From IMG/VR virus record IMGVR_UViG_3300001473_000001, positions 1 to 46,469 of that record: 46,469 nt of DNA. One strand, given 5' to 3'. Made by a program: the position numbers and the translations under genes. Shown in pieces: positions 38,491-46,250 of this stretch (position 1 is the first letter of the stretch; each line of letters starts with the position of its first letter). Origin of the DNA: a virus. Below the pieces are notes generated by a model that saw only the letters and a list, made by a program, of their open reading frames with translations, was not told the DNA's origin and searched no databases.

Positions 38491-38755
38491 GGATGGGGAA
38501 CGGACGAAGGCGTGCTCGCACGCCTATCACGACAGTTTGAAGCGCTCGCCTAGCGCGCTCCGGCGGGGTACCAGCCACCGCTACCTCTGGCAGATGCTCT
38601 CGGAAGACGGCGATCGGATGATCGGCGCGCGCTGCAAGCGATGCCACACCGACCTCGCCGTCACGGTAAGCGGCGACGTGTCGCTCGACGACATCGAGCG
38701 CGACTACGACGTCGACGTGTCGTCGGCCCGCGAGCCGCTGGCTGAGGTCGCGTAG
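38489..38755 (+). CDS. Small hypothetical protein with CxxC
   Basis: 88 residues from ATG 38489; an upstream in-frame ATG at 38429 would place the operator repeat inside the gene and is not preferred. The sequence contains GARCKRCHTDLAV (CxxC) and several His/Cys that may bind zinc, and an acidic C-terminus (DDIERDYDVDVSS). It is the first gene behind the operator, so probably early. Function unknown. Confidence 0.6.
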   Translation: MDGERTKACSHAYHDSLKRSPSALRRGTSHRYLWQMLSEDGDRMIGARCKRCHTDLAVTVSGDVSLDDIERDYDVDVSSAREPLAEVA

Positions 38756-38757
38756 CC

Positions 38758-39069
38758 ATGTCGCCGCAACCGCCGGTCGACGTCGGCAACGTCTTCGAGC
38801 TCAAGCCGCCGCGCGAAACGCTCATCGAGCACCTTGGTCTCGTCAAGCAGCTCGAGCAGCTCCGCGAGCGTCGCCCCGACCTGGCCGACGACTTCGCCAA
38901 GCTCGCCGAGCGCTGGCTGAATGCCGCGGTCTGGCTCGCTGACGGCATGTCGAGCGATGACGCCGACTGGGTTTCGCTCAGCCTCGGCGCCGACGGCCTC
39001 GTCCGCGCGATGGAACTCGCCGAAGCGTTCGCCGGCAAGTTGGCCGACGAAGTCAACGCCCTCCCGTAG
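38758..39069 (+). CDS. Hypothetical early protein
   Basis: 103 residues, ATG 38758, two bases after the preceding stop. Mostly helical and acidic (HLGLVKQLEQLRERRPDLAD, LVRAMELAEAFAGKLADEVN). No family recognised. It precedes the nuclease-ATPase recombination genes. Confidence 0.65.
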   Translation: MSPQPPVDVGNVFELKPPRETLIEHLGLVKQLEQLRERRPDLADDFAKLAERWLNAAVWLADGMSSDDADWVSLSLGADGLVRAMELAEAFAGKLADEVNALP

Positions 39070-39126
39070 CCCTCCGCAACCCGCACTAACCCGGCTGCGT
39101 CTTTCGCCGGGGTTGGAGATTTCGCG

Positions 39127-40308
39127 ATGGAAACGCTCACGAACTCACGAGCGAAGGCCCTCCGCCGTTGTCCTCGCCTTCACTACTACAGCTACGAGCT
39201 CGGCCGCCGGCCTATCCGCAAGGGCGTGGCGCTGTCGTTCGGAACGCTGTTTCACAACGGCCTTGAAGCCTGGTGGCTCGCCTGGCTCGGCGGCTCGTCC
39301 GGGATTCAACCACTCTCGCAGGCCTTCGATGCGATCGCTGCTGGCAAGAGCGACGACCTCGACCCAATTTACGACATCCGGGCGGAGGAACTCCTGCGCG
39401 GCTACCACCTGCGCTGGCGCGACGACATGGAGCGTCTTGTCGTTATTGCCGTCGAGTCTCGCTTCGATGCTCCAGTGCTGAACCCCGCAACGGGGCACGC
39501 GAGTCGTACGTTTCGCCTCGGCGGCAAGATCGACGCTCTGGTGCAGGACGCCGAGACGGGCGAGTACCTGTTGGTCGAGCACAAGACGACGAACTCGGAC
39601 CTATCGCCCGGCTCGGACTACTGGCTGCGCCTGCGCATGGACGGCCAGGTCTCGACGTACGTCGATGGCCTGCGCGCCACCCTGGGCATCGACGTCGCTC
39701 GCTGCCTGTACGACGTCGCTCGGCGGCCGAGCCTACAGCAGAAGCTCGCGACGCCCGAGGAGTCGCGCCGATACACCAAGGGCACCGGATGCAAACCATG
39801 CGGTGGCGGCCGCGGTGGTGTTCAAGGGACTGGCGAGATTCACGTCGGAGAGGGCGACGACGTCCGCGTTGAGAGGTGCGTCGAGTGCGACGGCTCCGGC
39901 TGGAAAGATGCGCCGCGCCTCGACTCTCGCCAGCGCCTCGAGGACGAACCCCTCGACGAGTATCGCCTGCGTCTGCGCGAGCACATCGCCGAGTACCCAA
40001 ACGCCTACTACGCGCGCGGCGACGTCGTTCGCCTCGACGAGGAGCTCGACGAGTACCGGTTCGATATCTGGCAGCTCGCCCAGATGCTGCGCAAACACCA
40101 GCTCGCCGGAGCCGACATGGGCGAGCTCGCCTGGCCCCGCAACCCCGACGCCTGCGAGCAGTACGGCCGGCGCTGCGAGTACTGGGAGGTCTGCACGAAG
40201 TCGACCTCCATCGACGACGACCACCGATTCATCGACGTGAACCCACACGAGGAACTTCAGGATGCCCCAACAGCAACACCGGCAGATGCCGGTACCCCCG
40301 CCGAGTAA
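39127..40308 (+). CDS. RecB/Cas4-like Fe-S nuclease
   Basis: 393 residues, ATG 39127. PD-(D/E)xK nuclease of the RecB/AddB/Cas4 type: active-site D136 (KIDALV) and E151/K153 (VEHKTT). Four Cys for a likely 4Fe-4S cluster bracket the domain: C15 near the N-terminus and C343, C350, C356 near the C-terminus. A separate Cys-rich insert (CKPCGGGRGG ... CVECDGSGW, about 218-258) looks like a DnaJ-like zinc finger and is unusual. It overlaps the ATPase gene by 47 bases and probably acts with it in recombination or DNA end processing. Confidence 0.85.
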   Translation: METLTNSRAKALRRCPRLHYYSYELGRRPIRKGVALSFGTLFHNGLEAWWLAWLGGSSGIQPLSQAFDAIAAGKSDDLDPIYDIRAEELLRGYHLRWRDDMERLVVIAVESRFDAPVLNPATGHASRTFRLGGKIDALVQDAETGEYLLVEHKTTNSDLSPGSDYWLRLRMDGQVSTYVDGLRATLGIDVARCLYDVARRPSLQQKLATPEESRRYTKGTGCKPCGGGRGGVQGTGEIHVGEGDDVRVERCVECDGSGWKDAPRLDSRQRLEDEPLDEYRLRLREHIAEYPNAYYARGDVVRLDEELDEYRFDIWQLAQMLRKHQLAGADMGELAWPRNPDACEQYGRRCEYWEVCTKSTSIDDDHRFIDVNPHEELQDAPTATPADAGTPAE

Positions 40309-41269
40309 GCTCGGCTCGGTCTCGCGCGGCCGCAAGGCCGGCGCGCGCCGCTTCTGCTTCTACGGCCCGCACGCGGTCGGCAAGACGACACTGGCGGCCC
40401 ACGCGCCGGCGCCGATCGTCATCGACATCGAGAGCGGCAGCGACGAGCTCGACGTCGCGCGATACCCGTTCGAGGCCGGCGCGCCCGAGACGCTCGCCGA
40501 GGTCCGCGCGGCCGTTCGCGATCTGCTCGCCAACAAGCACGAGTACAAGACGCTCGTTATCGACAGCGCCGACCGGCTCGAGGCGCTCATCTGGGCGGAC
40601 ATCTGCGCGCGCTACTCGGGCCGACAGAACGAGTTCAACAAGCGCGGCAAGGAGATCACGAGCATCGAGCAGTTCGGCTACGGCAAGGGCTACTCGATGG
40701 CGCTCGACGAGCTACGCGACTTGTTCGTCGACCTCGACCGTCTGCGCAAGCGCGGCATGCACATCATCATCGTCGCCCACTCGATGGTGAAGCCCTTCAA
40801 GAACCCGGAGGGTGAAGACTACGACCGCTACGTTATCCGAGCGCACGACAAGTTCGCCGGCCAGATTGCCGAATGGGTCGACGTCCTCGGGTACTGCTGC
40901 TTCGAAGGCGGCGCCGGCTCTCTGGACGACGGAGAGCGCGCCCGCGGCTACCGGACCGGCAGACGCCTCATCCGCCTGGTGCACGCTGCCGCCTACGACG
41001 CGAAGTCCCGCGTCCCGATGCCCGACCAGGTCGAGATGGAGCACGGCAACCCCTGGGGGCCGTTCGCGGCCGCTCTCGAGGTCGGCGAAAAGGCCGACGC
41101 GAAAGAGCTCCTCAAGCTCATCCAGGCCGAGCTCGAGCGAATCGGCGACGACGACTACACGCAGACGGTGAAGGACGCCTGCAAGGGCGTCACCGACGAA
41201 GCGAGGTTGTCCCGCTACCTGATGAAGGTCAAAGCCCGCGCGAGCGCGGCGCAGGAAGGAAACAGCTAG
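40262..41269 (+). CDS. Sak4-like RecA-fold ATPase
   Basis: 335 residues, ATG 40262 with GAGGAA about eight bases upstream. P-loop YGPHAVGKTTLA (K41), Walker B TLVIDSADRLE and a HIIIVAHSMVKPF motif are those of the phage AAA_24/Sak4 family, single-strand annealing recombinases that cooperate with SSB. The C-terminal helix region (about 265-335) may interact with partners. The neighbouring nuclease and SSB-like genes make a recombination module. Confidence 0.82.
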   Translation: MPQQQHRQMPVPPPSKLGSVSRGRKAGARRFCFYGPHAVGKTTLAAHAPAPIVIDIESGSDELDVARYPFEAGAPETLAEVRAAVRDLLANKHEYKTLVIDSADRLEALIWADICARYSGRQNEFNKRGKEITSIEQFGYGKGYSMALDELRDLFVDLDRLRKRGMHIIIVAHSMVKPFKNPEGEDYDRYVIRAHDKFAGQIAEWVDVLGYCCFEGGAGSLDDGERARGYRTGRRLIRLVHAAAYDAKSRVPMPDQVEMEHGNPWGPFAAALEVGEKADAKELLKLIQAELERIGDDDYTQTVKDACKGVTDEARLSRYLMKVKARASAAQEGNS

Positions 41270-41271
41270 TC

Positions 41272-41808
41272 ATGGAGCTCATCCCCGAGGGGTACTACAA
41301 CGCCGTCGCAGCCGAGAGCGCGAACGAGCACGGGTCGACGGCCTACGCCCATCTGTGCGAGTCGAAGAACGGCAAGAAACAGGTCGCGGTTCGCTTTCAG
41401 ATTCTCGACGGCGCGTATGCCGGCCGCACCATCACCTGGTACGGCTTCTTCACGACGAAGACGTGGGAGCGAACAACCGAGTCGCTTCGCTACTGCGGGT
41501 TTCGGGGCAACGACATCCTCGACGTCGAGCGCCAGGAGTTGCGCCAGCCCGTGTCGCTCACTGTGGAGCACGACACCTACGACGGTAAGACCCGGGCGAA
41601 GGTGGCCTGGGTCAATGCCCAGGGCGGGGGCGTGCTCAAGATTTCGCAGCTCGACGAGGCGAAGCGCGCCGAGTTCGCGGGCCTGATGTCGAGCAAGCTC
41701 GCCGAGGTTCCCGAGCACGACGTGCCCGCAGTCGCCGCGCCCTCGCCTGCCGATGACGGCTGGGGCGATTCGTCGCACGCCGGGCCCGACGACGACATCC
41801 CGTTCTAG
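41272..41808 (+). CDS. DUF669/SSB-like protein
   Basis: 178 residues from ATG 41272. PEGYYNAVAAESANEHGST, VRFQILDGAYAGRTITWYGF and LRYCGFRGNDI follow the DUF669 pattern of phage OB-fold proteins. The last residues DDDIPF match the acidic tip of bacterial SSB that recruits partner proteins. It would coat ssDNA for the Sak4-like ATPase. AGGAAGGA precedes the start. Confidence 0.82.
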   Translation: MELIPEGYYNAVAAESANEHGSTAYAHLCESKNGKKQVAVRFQILDGAYAGRTITWYGFFTTKTWERTTESLRYCGFRGNDILDVERQELRQPVSLTVEHDTYDGKTRAKVAWVNAQGGGVLKISQLDEAKRAEFAGLMSSKLAEVPEHDVPAVAAPSPADDGWGDSSHAGPDDDIPF

Positions 41809-41816
41809 GGAGGCGC

Positions 41817-42449
41817 ATGCCGAAGCCATGGGTGCAGCTGCCGCTCTTCGTTACGCCGCGACATCCCGACGCGCCCGATACCTGGGGCGAGTGCAGGGCG
41901 CAGCGTCGCGAAGGGCCCTGCCCCTGGGTCGGCTGCCGAGCGCACCTTCTGCTCGCGGTGTCCGAAGACGGCGGCCTTTCGCTCGAGAGCGACAACCGCA
42001 ACCCCGTGCGCAACGGCTACTCGACGCACAAGCGGCGCTGGCCCAAACGCGAAGCCGACATGCTGGCCCGGCTGGAGACGATGAAAGACACCTGCGCGAT
42101 CGAGGTGGGGGAGCGGCGCTCTCACAACGGTCGCGAGGCCGGCGACATCTTGGGCGTCCACCGCGAGCTCATTCGCCGCATCACCGACACCGCACTCGAA
42201 AAGGCCCGCAAGGCCATCGCCAGCGAGCAGAGCTTCGACGAGCTCATCGAGTACTTCGACGCCGAAGGCTTCTACGACGAAGACGAGACCATGACCAACG
42301 AAACGAAACACCTCAAGCACCTGCATCGCGAGTACGGCGAGGGACTGTCGCTCAAGGAGTTCGCGCGACGAATGGCCGAGCACGAGGAGCCCTCGAGGCT
42401 GCGAGAGCTCGCCCGCGGCTGGCTCAAACGAAAGGGCATGCGGCAGTGA
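41817..42449 (+). CDS. Sigma region-4-like DNA-binding protein
   Basis: 210 residues, ATG 41817 with AGGGAGG upstream. Near the N-terminus, C26, C35 and C40 (ECRAQ, GPCPWVGCRAHL) look like a small metal site. Residues about 101-135 (GREAGDILGVHRELIRRITD, then TALEKARKA) resemble sigma-70 region 4 (GxxLGVtRERIRQIE). The C-terminal 50 residues are helical and charged. Comparable small proteins with a GPCP-CR-HL start are known from myxobacteria. It may redirect RNA polymerase to late genes. Confidence 0.65.
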   Translation: MPKPWVQLPLFVTPRHPDAPDTWGECRAQRREGPCPWVGCRAHLLLAVSEDGGLSLESDNRNPVRNGYSTHKRRWPKREADMLARLETMKDTCAIEVGERRSHNGREAGDILGVHRELIRRITDTALEKARKAIASEQSFDELIEYFDAEGFYDEDETMTNETKHLKHLHREYGEGLSLKEFARRMAEHEEPSRLRELARGWLKRKGMRQ

Positions 42450-42622
42450 CCCAGGCCAGCGACGACTGGCGCACGGTGCTCGAGTTCGACGACGACGCCC
42501 GCCCGACGCTCATCCAGCTGGCGGCACGGGTGCAGGCATTCATCAACTCGACAGCGAGCGCCGACGGCCGCGAGCGCTACCTGGCTGCGCACAAGGCAGC
42601 CAAGCAGGAGCTCGGCTTGTGA
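42446..42622 (+). CDS. Tiny helical protein
   Basis: 58 residues from GTG 42446, overlapping the previous stop (GTGA). Mostly helical (RPTLIQLAARVQAFINSTAS, RERYLAAHKAAKQELGL). Coupled on both sides. Unknown. Confidence 0.55.
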   Translation: MTQASDDWRTVLEFDDDARPTLIQLAARVQAFINSTASADGRERYLAAHKAAKQELGL

Positions 42623-42711
42623 GTATCCTCGAGGTCGTTCTCATCGCTGCCGGCTGGTTCGGCCTGGGCATCGTCGTCGGCGCGGTCGTCGTCGGAGGCG
42701 GCCGCCGATGA
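42619..42711 (+). CDS. 30-residue transmembrane peptide
   Basis: Thirty residues, VSILEVVLIAAGWFGLGIVV then GAVVVGGGRR, one hydrophobic helix followed by a basic tail. Its GTG overlaps the previous stop and its own stop overlaps the next start (ATGA), supporting a real gene well below the usual ORF cutoff. It may be a small membrane regulator or part of the lipoprotein unit next to it. Confidence 0.5.
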   Translation: MSILEVVLIAAGWFGLGIVVGAVVVGGGRR

Positions 42712-43196
42712 GGCCACTCGCTCTCGCCACCCTGCTCGCCCTCGCCGCTTGCGAGCCCTTCGAGCCCGGGCCGTACCTCTACTCGACGTCGGCGCCGGAG
42801 CTGGTCGACGCCCTCGGCCAGGCCGTCGTCGAGGTCAACGCGGTCGCCGGCTGCGAGCTGCTCATCGTATCCGAGCCTGGCCCCGCCGCCATCGAGCTGG
42901 AGCTGGTGAGCTCGCACCGGAGCATCGACGAGCCTGTGCTTGGCTGCGCGCCTCGCGGCGAGGCGGTCGACGGCTCGTACCCGAAGCGCTCGATCGAGGT
43001 CCTGCGCGACGGGCTCGACTTTCAGCTCGAGCTCACGGTGCTGCATGAGGTCGTGCACACCCTCGACCGCGGCCACGTGCACAGCCACGGCTACGTGATG
43101 TCCCTTTACGCCGACGAGGTGCGCTGGCACCCCGAGACCGAAGCCTACCTGCAAAACCTCTGCGGCCTCATGGCCGGGAAGGACGACGAGCGATGA
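42708..43196 (+). CDS. Lipoprotein with metzincin-like metalloprotease motif
   Basis: 162 residues. Signal peptide ending LLALAAC (lipid Cys15). The zinc motif reads HEVVHTLDRGH: H113, E114, H117 and H123, so HExxHxxDxxH instead of HExxHxxGxxH. It is followed by a Met-turn candidate M131 (HGYVMSLY). The layout fits a small metzincin/matrixin-type protease tethered to the envelope. An early phage gene of this kind is unusual. It could modify host surface proteins, block superinfection or act as lysogenic cargo. ATG overlaps the previous stop. Confidence 0.7.
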   Translation: MRPLALATLLALAACEPFEPGPYLYSTSAPELVDALGQAVVEVNAVAGCELLIVSEPGPAAIELELVSSHRSIDEPVLGCAPRGEAVDGSYPKRSIEVLRDGLDFQLELTVLHEVVHTLDRGHVHSHGYVMSLYADEVRWHPETEAYLQNLCGLMAGKDDER

Positions 43197-43435
43197 GACC
43201 ACGAATTCAGAGCCGTTTTCGCGAGGGCATGAGCCACTGCCAGCGCATCCAGAAGCACATCGGGCACGTCTCGATTCACCCGGTCGGCGTAACGCTGCAA
43301 GGCCCGCCCTCGATCGAGGTGGAGATGCCGGTCGAGCTCATCGAGAACATCGACGCCGACAACGCGTCGAAGGTCGAGCGTCTGCTCAGCGATTTCTACG
43401 AGGGTCTCACCGGCCTGCTCGGGGAGAAAGCGTGA
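43193..43435 (+). CDS. Small hypothetical protein
   Basis: 80 residues, ATG 43193 (ATGA overlap). The sequence has a mixed alpha/beta look (HVSIHPVGVTLQGPPSIEVE) and an acidic helix at the end. It lies between the metzincin lipoprotein and a winged-helix gene. No family recognised. Confidence 0.55.
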   Translation: MRPRIQSRFREGMSHCQRIQKHIGHVSIHPVGVTLQGPPSIEVEMPVELIENIDADNASKVERLLSDFYEGLTGLLGEKA

Positions 43436-43698
43436 GCCTCGTCCGCATCGAGTCGAGCTGGCTGGTCGAAGAAGGCGTGGTGACGCGCATCGGTCCGCCC
43501 AGGGCGGCCAAGCGACCCGGCATGCCCCTACAGCCCCGATGGCGCGTGCTGCGCCTGGTGCAGCTCGGCATGACGCGGCCGGCGCAGATCGCCAAGCGCC
43601 TCGGCCTCACTCCGCTGGCCGTTCGCCAGCACCTGGCGGCGCTCAAGCGCGCCGGCAAGGTCCAACGCACCGGCCTTGCGTGGGTGCCGCGATGCTAG
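43432..43698 (+). CDS. Winged-helix DNA-binding protein
   Basis: 88 residues from GTG 43432 (GTGA overlap). The C-terminal half is an ArsR/MarR-style winged helix (RPAQIAKRLGLTPLAVRQHL, then AALKRAGKVQRTG). It is likely a small phage transcription regulator acting on early genes or on the host. Confidence 0.65.
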   Translation: MSLVRIESSWLVEEGVVTRIGPPRAAKRPGMPLQPRWRVLRLVQLGMTRPAQIAKRLGLTPLAVRQHLAALKRAGKVQRTGLAWVPRC

Positions 43699-43841
43699 AG
43701 CGACCGCCCAACGCCCTCGGCCTCGAAATCCTCTTCGGCTGGCCCGCCCTCTTCTGGATGGCACTCGGCGGACTGCTGAAGAGCGCCTGGTGGCTCGTGA
43801 CGCTGCCGGTTCGCTGCGTCGGCTGGACGGTGCGTCGATGA
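43692..43841 (+). CDS. 49-residue membrane protein
   Basis: Starts ATG 43692, overlapping the previous stop by 7 bases. It contains one or two hydrophobic stretches (ILFGWPALFWMALGGLLKSA; WWLVTLPVRCVGW) and a basic end. The stop overlaps the next ATG. Function unknown. Confidence 0.5.
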   Translation: MLERPPNALGLEILFGWPALFWMALGGLLKSAWWLVTLPVRCVGWTVRR

Positions 43842-44035
43842 AGCTGTCGGCGCTCTTTGGCCCGCACGAGGGCCACGACGCCATCGTCTGGCCTGTCCAC
43901 CCGCGCCAGGCCTTCACCCTCAAGTGCTCGTGCGGCGACTGGTTTCGCGTCACGCCCGACGAGCTCAAGAACAACGACGGCAAGCAGGCGTTCGCGCTCG
44001 AGCGCTGCGAGCCCATCGAGGGAGCAACGCTATGA
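43838..44035 (+). CDS. Small Cys-containing protein
   Basis: 65 residues, ATG 43838. TLKCSCGDWFRVTPDEL gives a CxC and a His-rich start (HEGHD), perhaps metal-binding. Coupled to neighbours by ATGA overlaps at both ends. Unknown. Confidence 0.55.
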   Translation: MKLSALFGPHEGHDAIVWPVHPRQAFTLKCSCGDWFRVTPDELKNNDGKQAFALERCEPIEGATL

Positions 44036-44244
44036 CTCCACGCCACCCACGCGCCGTCGTCCCCGGCGGCCCCCGACCGACGTCGAAGCCGCCCAACGAC
44101 GAGCATCGGCGCGTTGTCCTGGGCATCGCCGCCCAGATCGCCGCCGCGCTCATCAAGGGCCTCGAGCCGCCCCAGCGGGTCGCGCGCACGGCGGTCGACG
44201 TTGCTGAGAAGATCGTCGACGAGTACGAGAGGCGGCACGCGTGA
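44032..44244 (+). CDS. Small helical protein
   Basis: 70 residues, ATG 44032. A polar N-terminus is followed by two amphipathic helices (VVLGIAAQIAAALIKGLEPP; VARTAVDVAEKIVDEYERRH). The stop overlaps the next GTG. Unknown. Confidence 0.5.
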   Translation: MTPRHPRAVVPGGPRPTSKPPNDEHRRVVLGIAAQIAAALIKGLEPPQRVARTAVDVAEKIVDEYERRHA

Positions 44245-44681
44245 CCCGCTACGCCTCGCGCACGACCGTTCCGGTGTCGCAATCGCGCTCGGAGATCGAG
44301 AAGACGCTGAAGCGCTACGGCGCTAAGCAGTTCGTCTCCGGCTGGGACGACGAGTCTGGCGAGGCCATGGTCGGATTCTCGATTCTCAGCGACGACGGCG
44401 TGACGCCGCGACAGGTCCGCATGCGCCTGCTCGAGCCCGACTCCGAGGGCATGACGCAGAAGCAGCACGCCCAGGCCGTGCGCTCCGCCTGGCGGTCGCT
44501 GGCACTCGTCGTAAAGGCGAAGCTCGAGGCCGTCGAGAGCGGCATCAGCACCGTTGAGCGCGAGTTCCTCGCCGACGTTGTGCTGCCGAACGGGCAGACG
44601 CTCGGCGACGCACTCGCGCCGCAGCTGTCGGCCGCGTACCAGGGCGGGAAGATGCCCAAGCTGCTCGGGGGCGGGAAGTGA
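44241..44681 (+). CDS. Conserved phage protein of unknown function
   Basis: 146 residues from GTG 44241. Sequence features YASRTTVPVSQSRSEIEKTL, AWRSLALVVKAKLEAVESGI, EREFLADVVLPNGQTLGDAL, AAYQGGKMPKLL are typical of a widely seen small phage protein associated with replication or recombination genes. The function of that family is not known to me. Confidence 0.75.
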   Translation: MTRYASRTTVPVSQSRSEIEKTLKRYGAKQFVSGWDDESGEAMVGFSILSDDGVTPRQVRMRLLEPDSEGMTQKQHAQAVRSAWRSLALVVKAKLEAVESGISTVEREFLADVVLPNGQTLGDALAPQLSAAYQGGKMPKLLGGGK

Positions 44682-44983
44682 CCCGCCCCGTCCCCAAGCG
44701 CCCCGAGCCCGGCCGGCTCGTCGCGATGAACCCAGAGCTCGTGCGCCCGCTGCCCGATCGGCGTCCGCGCCCGACGCGACGCATGCGGTTCTGGCTCGCC
44801 TACGTCGCCGCCAACGGCACCGCCGTCGGCGTGGCCTTCGGCCTGCGCGAAGGCCTCTGGGGCGCGGCGGCCGGGCTCCTCGTCGTGTCGCTGGCGGGGT
44901 TGGCATCGTCCTACCTGGCCGTGCGCAGGGCGAAGAAGCCGTGGCGGGCGCCGCTGCCGATCGCGCGGGCGGGGCGGCGGTGA
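44678..44983 (+). CDS. Small membrane protein
   Basis: 101 residues from GTG 44678. The N-terminus is basic and Pro-rich. Two hydrophobic helices follow (FWLAYVAANGTAVGVAFGL; WGAAAGLLVVSLAGLASSYL) and a basic tail ends the protein. It lies just before the excisionase-like gene and overlaps it (GTGA). It could be a superinfection-immunity membrane protein; no family recognised. Confidence 0.55.
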   Translation: MTRPVPKRPEPGRLVAMNPELVRPLPDRRPRPTRRMRFWLAYVAANGTAVGVAFGLREGLWGAAAGLLVVSLAGLASSYLAVRRAKKPWRAPLPIARAGRR

Positions 44984-45378
44984 GCGCCTTCATGACGACG
45001 GCCCAGGTGGCCGAGTACCTCCAGATCTCCGAGCGTTATGCGCGACAGGTGATCTACGAAGTCGGTCCGTGTAGGGTCGGCCGCGCTCTGCGGGTCCGCC
45101 GCGAGCGCATCGAAGCGTGGCTCCGGGCCCGCGAGGAGCAACCATGGCAGAGCTGTACAAACGTCACGGACGCGCCTGCGCCAACGCGGGCACCAAGCGA
45201 ACCAACTGCAAGTGCCCCTGGTGGGGAAGCTGGTTCGACCCCGAACGAGGCTACACCCGCGGGTCGCTCAAGACCACCGACAAGGCGGTCGCGCGCAGCC
45301 GGCTCCGGGAAAAAGAGCTCGGGCAGCCGGTCGAAGTCGAGGCGGAGGAGACCATCGGTGCGGCGCTCGACTACGTGA
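44980..45378 (+). CDS. Excisionase-like MerR/HTH_17 protein
   Basis: 132 residues from GTG 44980 (an ATG at 44992 is the alternative). Residues 5-58 are the short excisionase/HTH_17 fold (MTTAQVAEYLQISERYARQV, then RRERIEAWLRAREEQ). The remaining 75 residues are low-complexity Ser/Thr/Arg/Pro and overlap the integrase start in another frame by 235 bases. Next to int, its likely job is directing excision. The long overlap may couple the two levels. Confidence 0.65.
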   Translation: MSAFMTTAQVAEYLQISERYARQVIYEVGPCRVGRALRVRRERIEAWLRAREEQPWQSCTNVTDAPAPTRAPSEPTASAPGGEAGSTPNEATPAGRSRPPTRRSRAAGSGKKSSGSRSKSRRRRPSVRRSTT

Positions 45379-46208
45379 CCGACGTGCACTGCGCCCAGAA
45401 GGCGGAGGGCACGCGCGAGAGCTACCGGAAGAAGGCCAAGCGCCTACGCGAGTTCTTCAACCCGGACGCCCTGGTCGCCGACGTGACACGCGAGGATGTC
45501 AACGCGTACGTCCACCAGCGGCAGTCCCAGGGGCGCAAGGCGCACACGATCCACAAAGAGCTCATCGTGCTCCGGCTCGCACTGAAGTACGCCAACGAGC
45601 GCGGTGCCTGCGACGACCCGCGGCGCACCGTCCCGAAGTTCTCGGCCGACTACAAACCCGGCGAGCGCTGGCTCACCCGCGACGAGTTCGATCGACTGCT
45701 CGCAGCGACACCGCCGCATCGGAAGATCTGGGTCGCCCTCATGACCCTGGCGGGTGCCGACGCGATCGACGTCGAGCGGATGCGCCGATGCGACGTCGAC
45801 CTCGAGGCCGGCCGGCTGCGCCTGCGCGGGACGAAGGCCCGGTCGCGCGATCGGTACGTCCCGGTCGCCGACGAACTGCGCCCTTGGCTCGACCTGGCCG
45901 TGCGCCAGCACGAGCTCGAGCGCGGCGCCAGCGAACTGATGTTCGAGACCTGGCACAACCCTGGCCGCGACCTCGCCGTCTACTGCAAGGTGGCCAAGGT
46001 CTCGCCCGCGGCGACGCCGAAGGATCTGCGCCGCACGTTCGGCAGCTGGCTCAAGCAAGCGGGCGTGGACTCGAAGGCCGTCGCCGACATGATGGGCCAC
46101 ACGACGACGCGCATGGTCGACCTGACCTACGGTCACCTCACCGACGACGTGTACCGCGAGGCGATCGAGAAGCTGCCCCGCGGGCGGCACCTGAAGGCCG
46201 TGAAGTGA
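45144..46208 (+). CDS. int: Tyrosine site-specific recombinase (integrase)
   Basis: 354 residues from ATG 45144 with GAGGAG upstream. The N-terminal segment (CANAGTKRTNCKCPWWGSW) is Cys-rich, as in myxobacterial and acidobacterial integrases. A SAM-like core-binding domain (about 65-160) precedes the catalytic domain: K231, K293-x-x-R296 (KDLRRTF in place of HxxR), H319 (GHTT) and nucleophile Y329 (TYGHL). The first catalytic Arg, normally in a G-x-R motif, appears as Asp (LAGADAIDVERM, D206). It probably integrates at a tRNA-Phe gene; attP lies just downstream. Confidence 0.88.
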   Translation: MAELYKRHGRACANAGTKRTNCKCPWWGSWFDPERGYTRGSLKTTDKAVARSRLREKELGQPVEVEAEETIGAALDYVTDVHCAQKAEGTRESYRKKAKRLREFFNPDALVADVTREDVNAYVHQRQSQGRKAHTIHKELIVLRLALKYANERGACDDPRRTVPKFSADYKPGERWLTRDEFDRLLAATPPHRKIWVALMTLAGADAIDVERMRRCDVDLEAGRLRLRGTKARSRDRYVPVADELRPWLDLAVRQHELERGASELMFETWHNPGRDLAVYCKVAKVSPAATPKDLRRTFGSWLKQAGVDSKAVADMMGHTTTRMVDLTYGHLTDDVYREAIEKLPRGRHLKAVK

Positions 46209-46250
46209 CCGCCCCAGCGTACAAAGTCCCCTCCCGGCCCTTGGCCAGCT

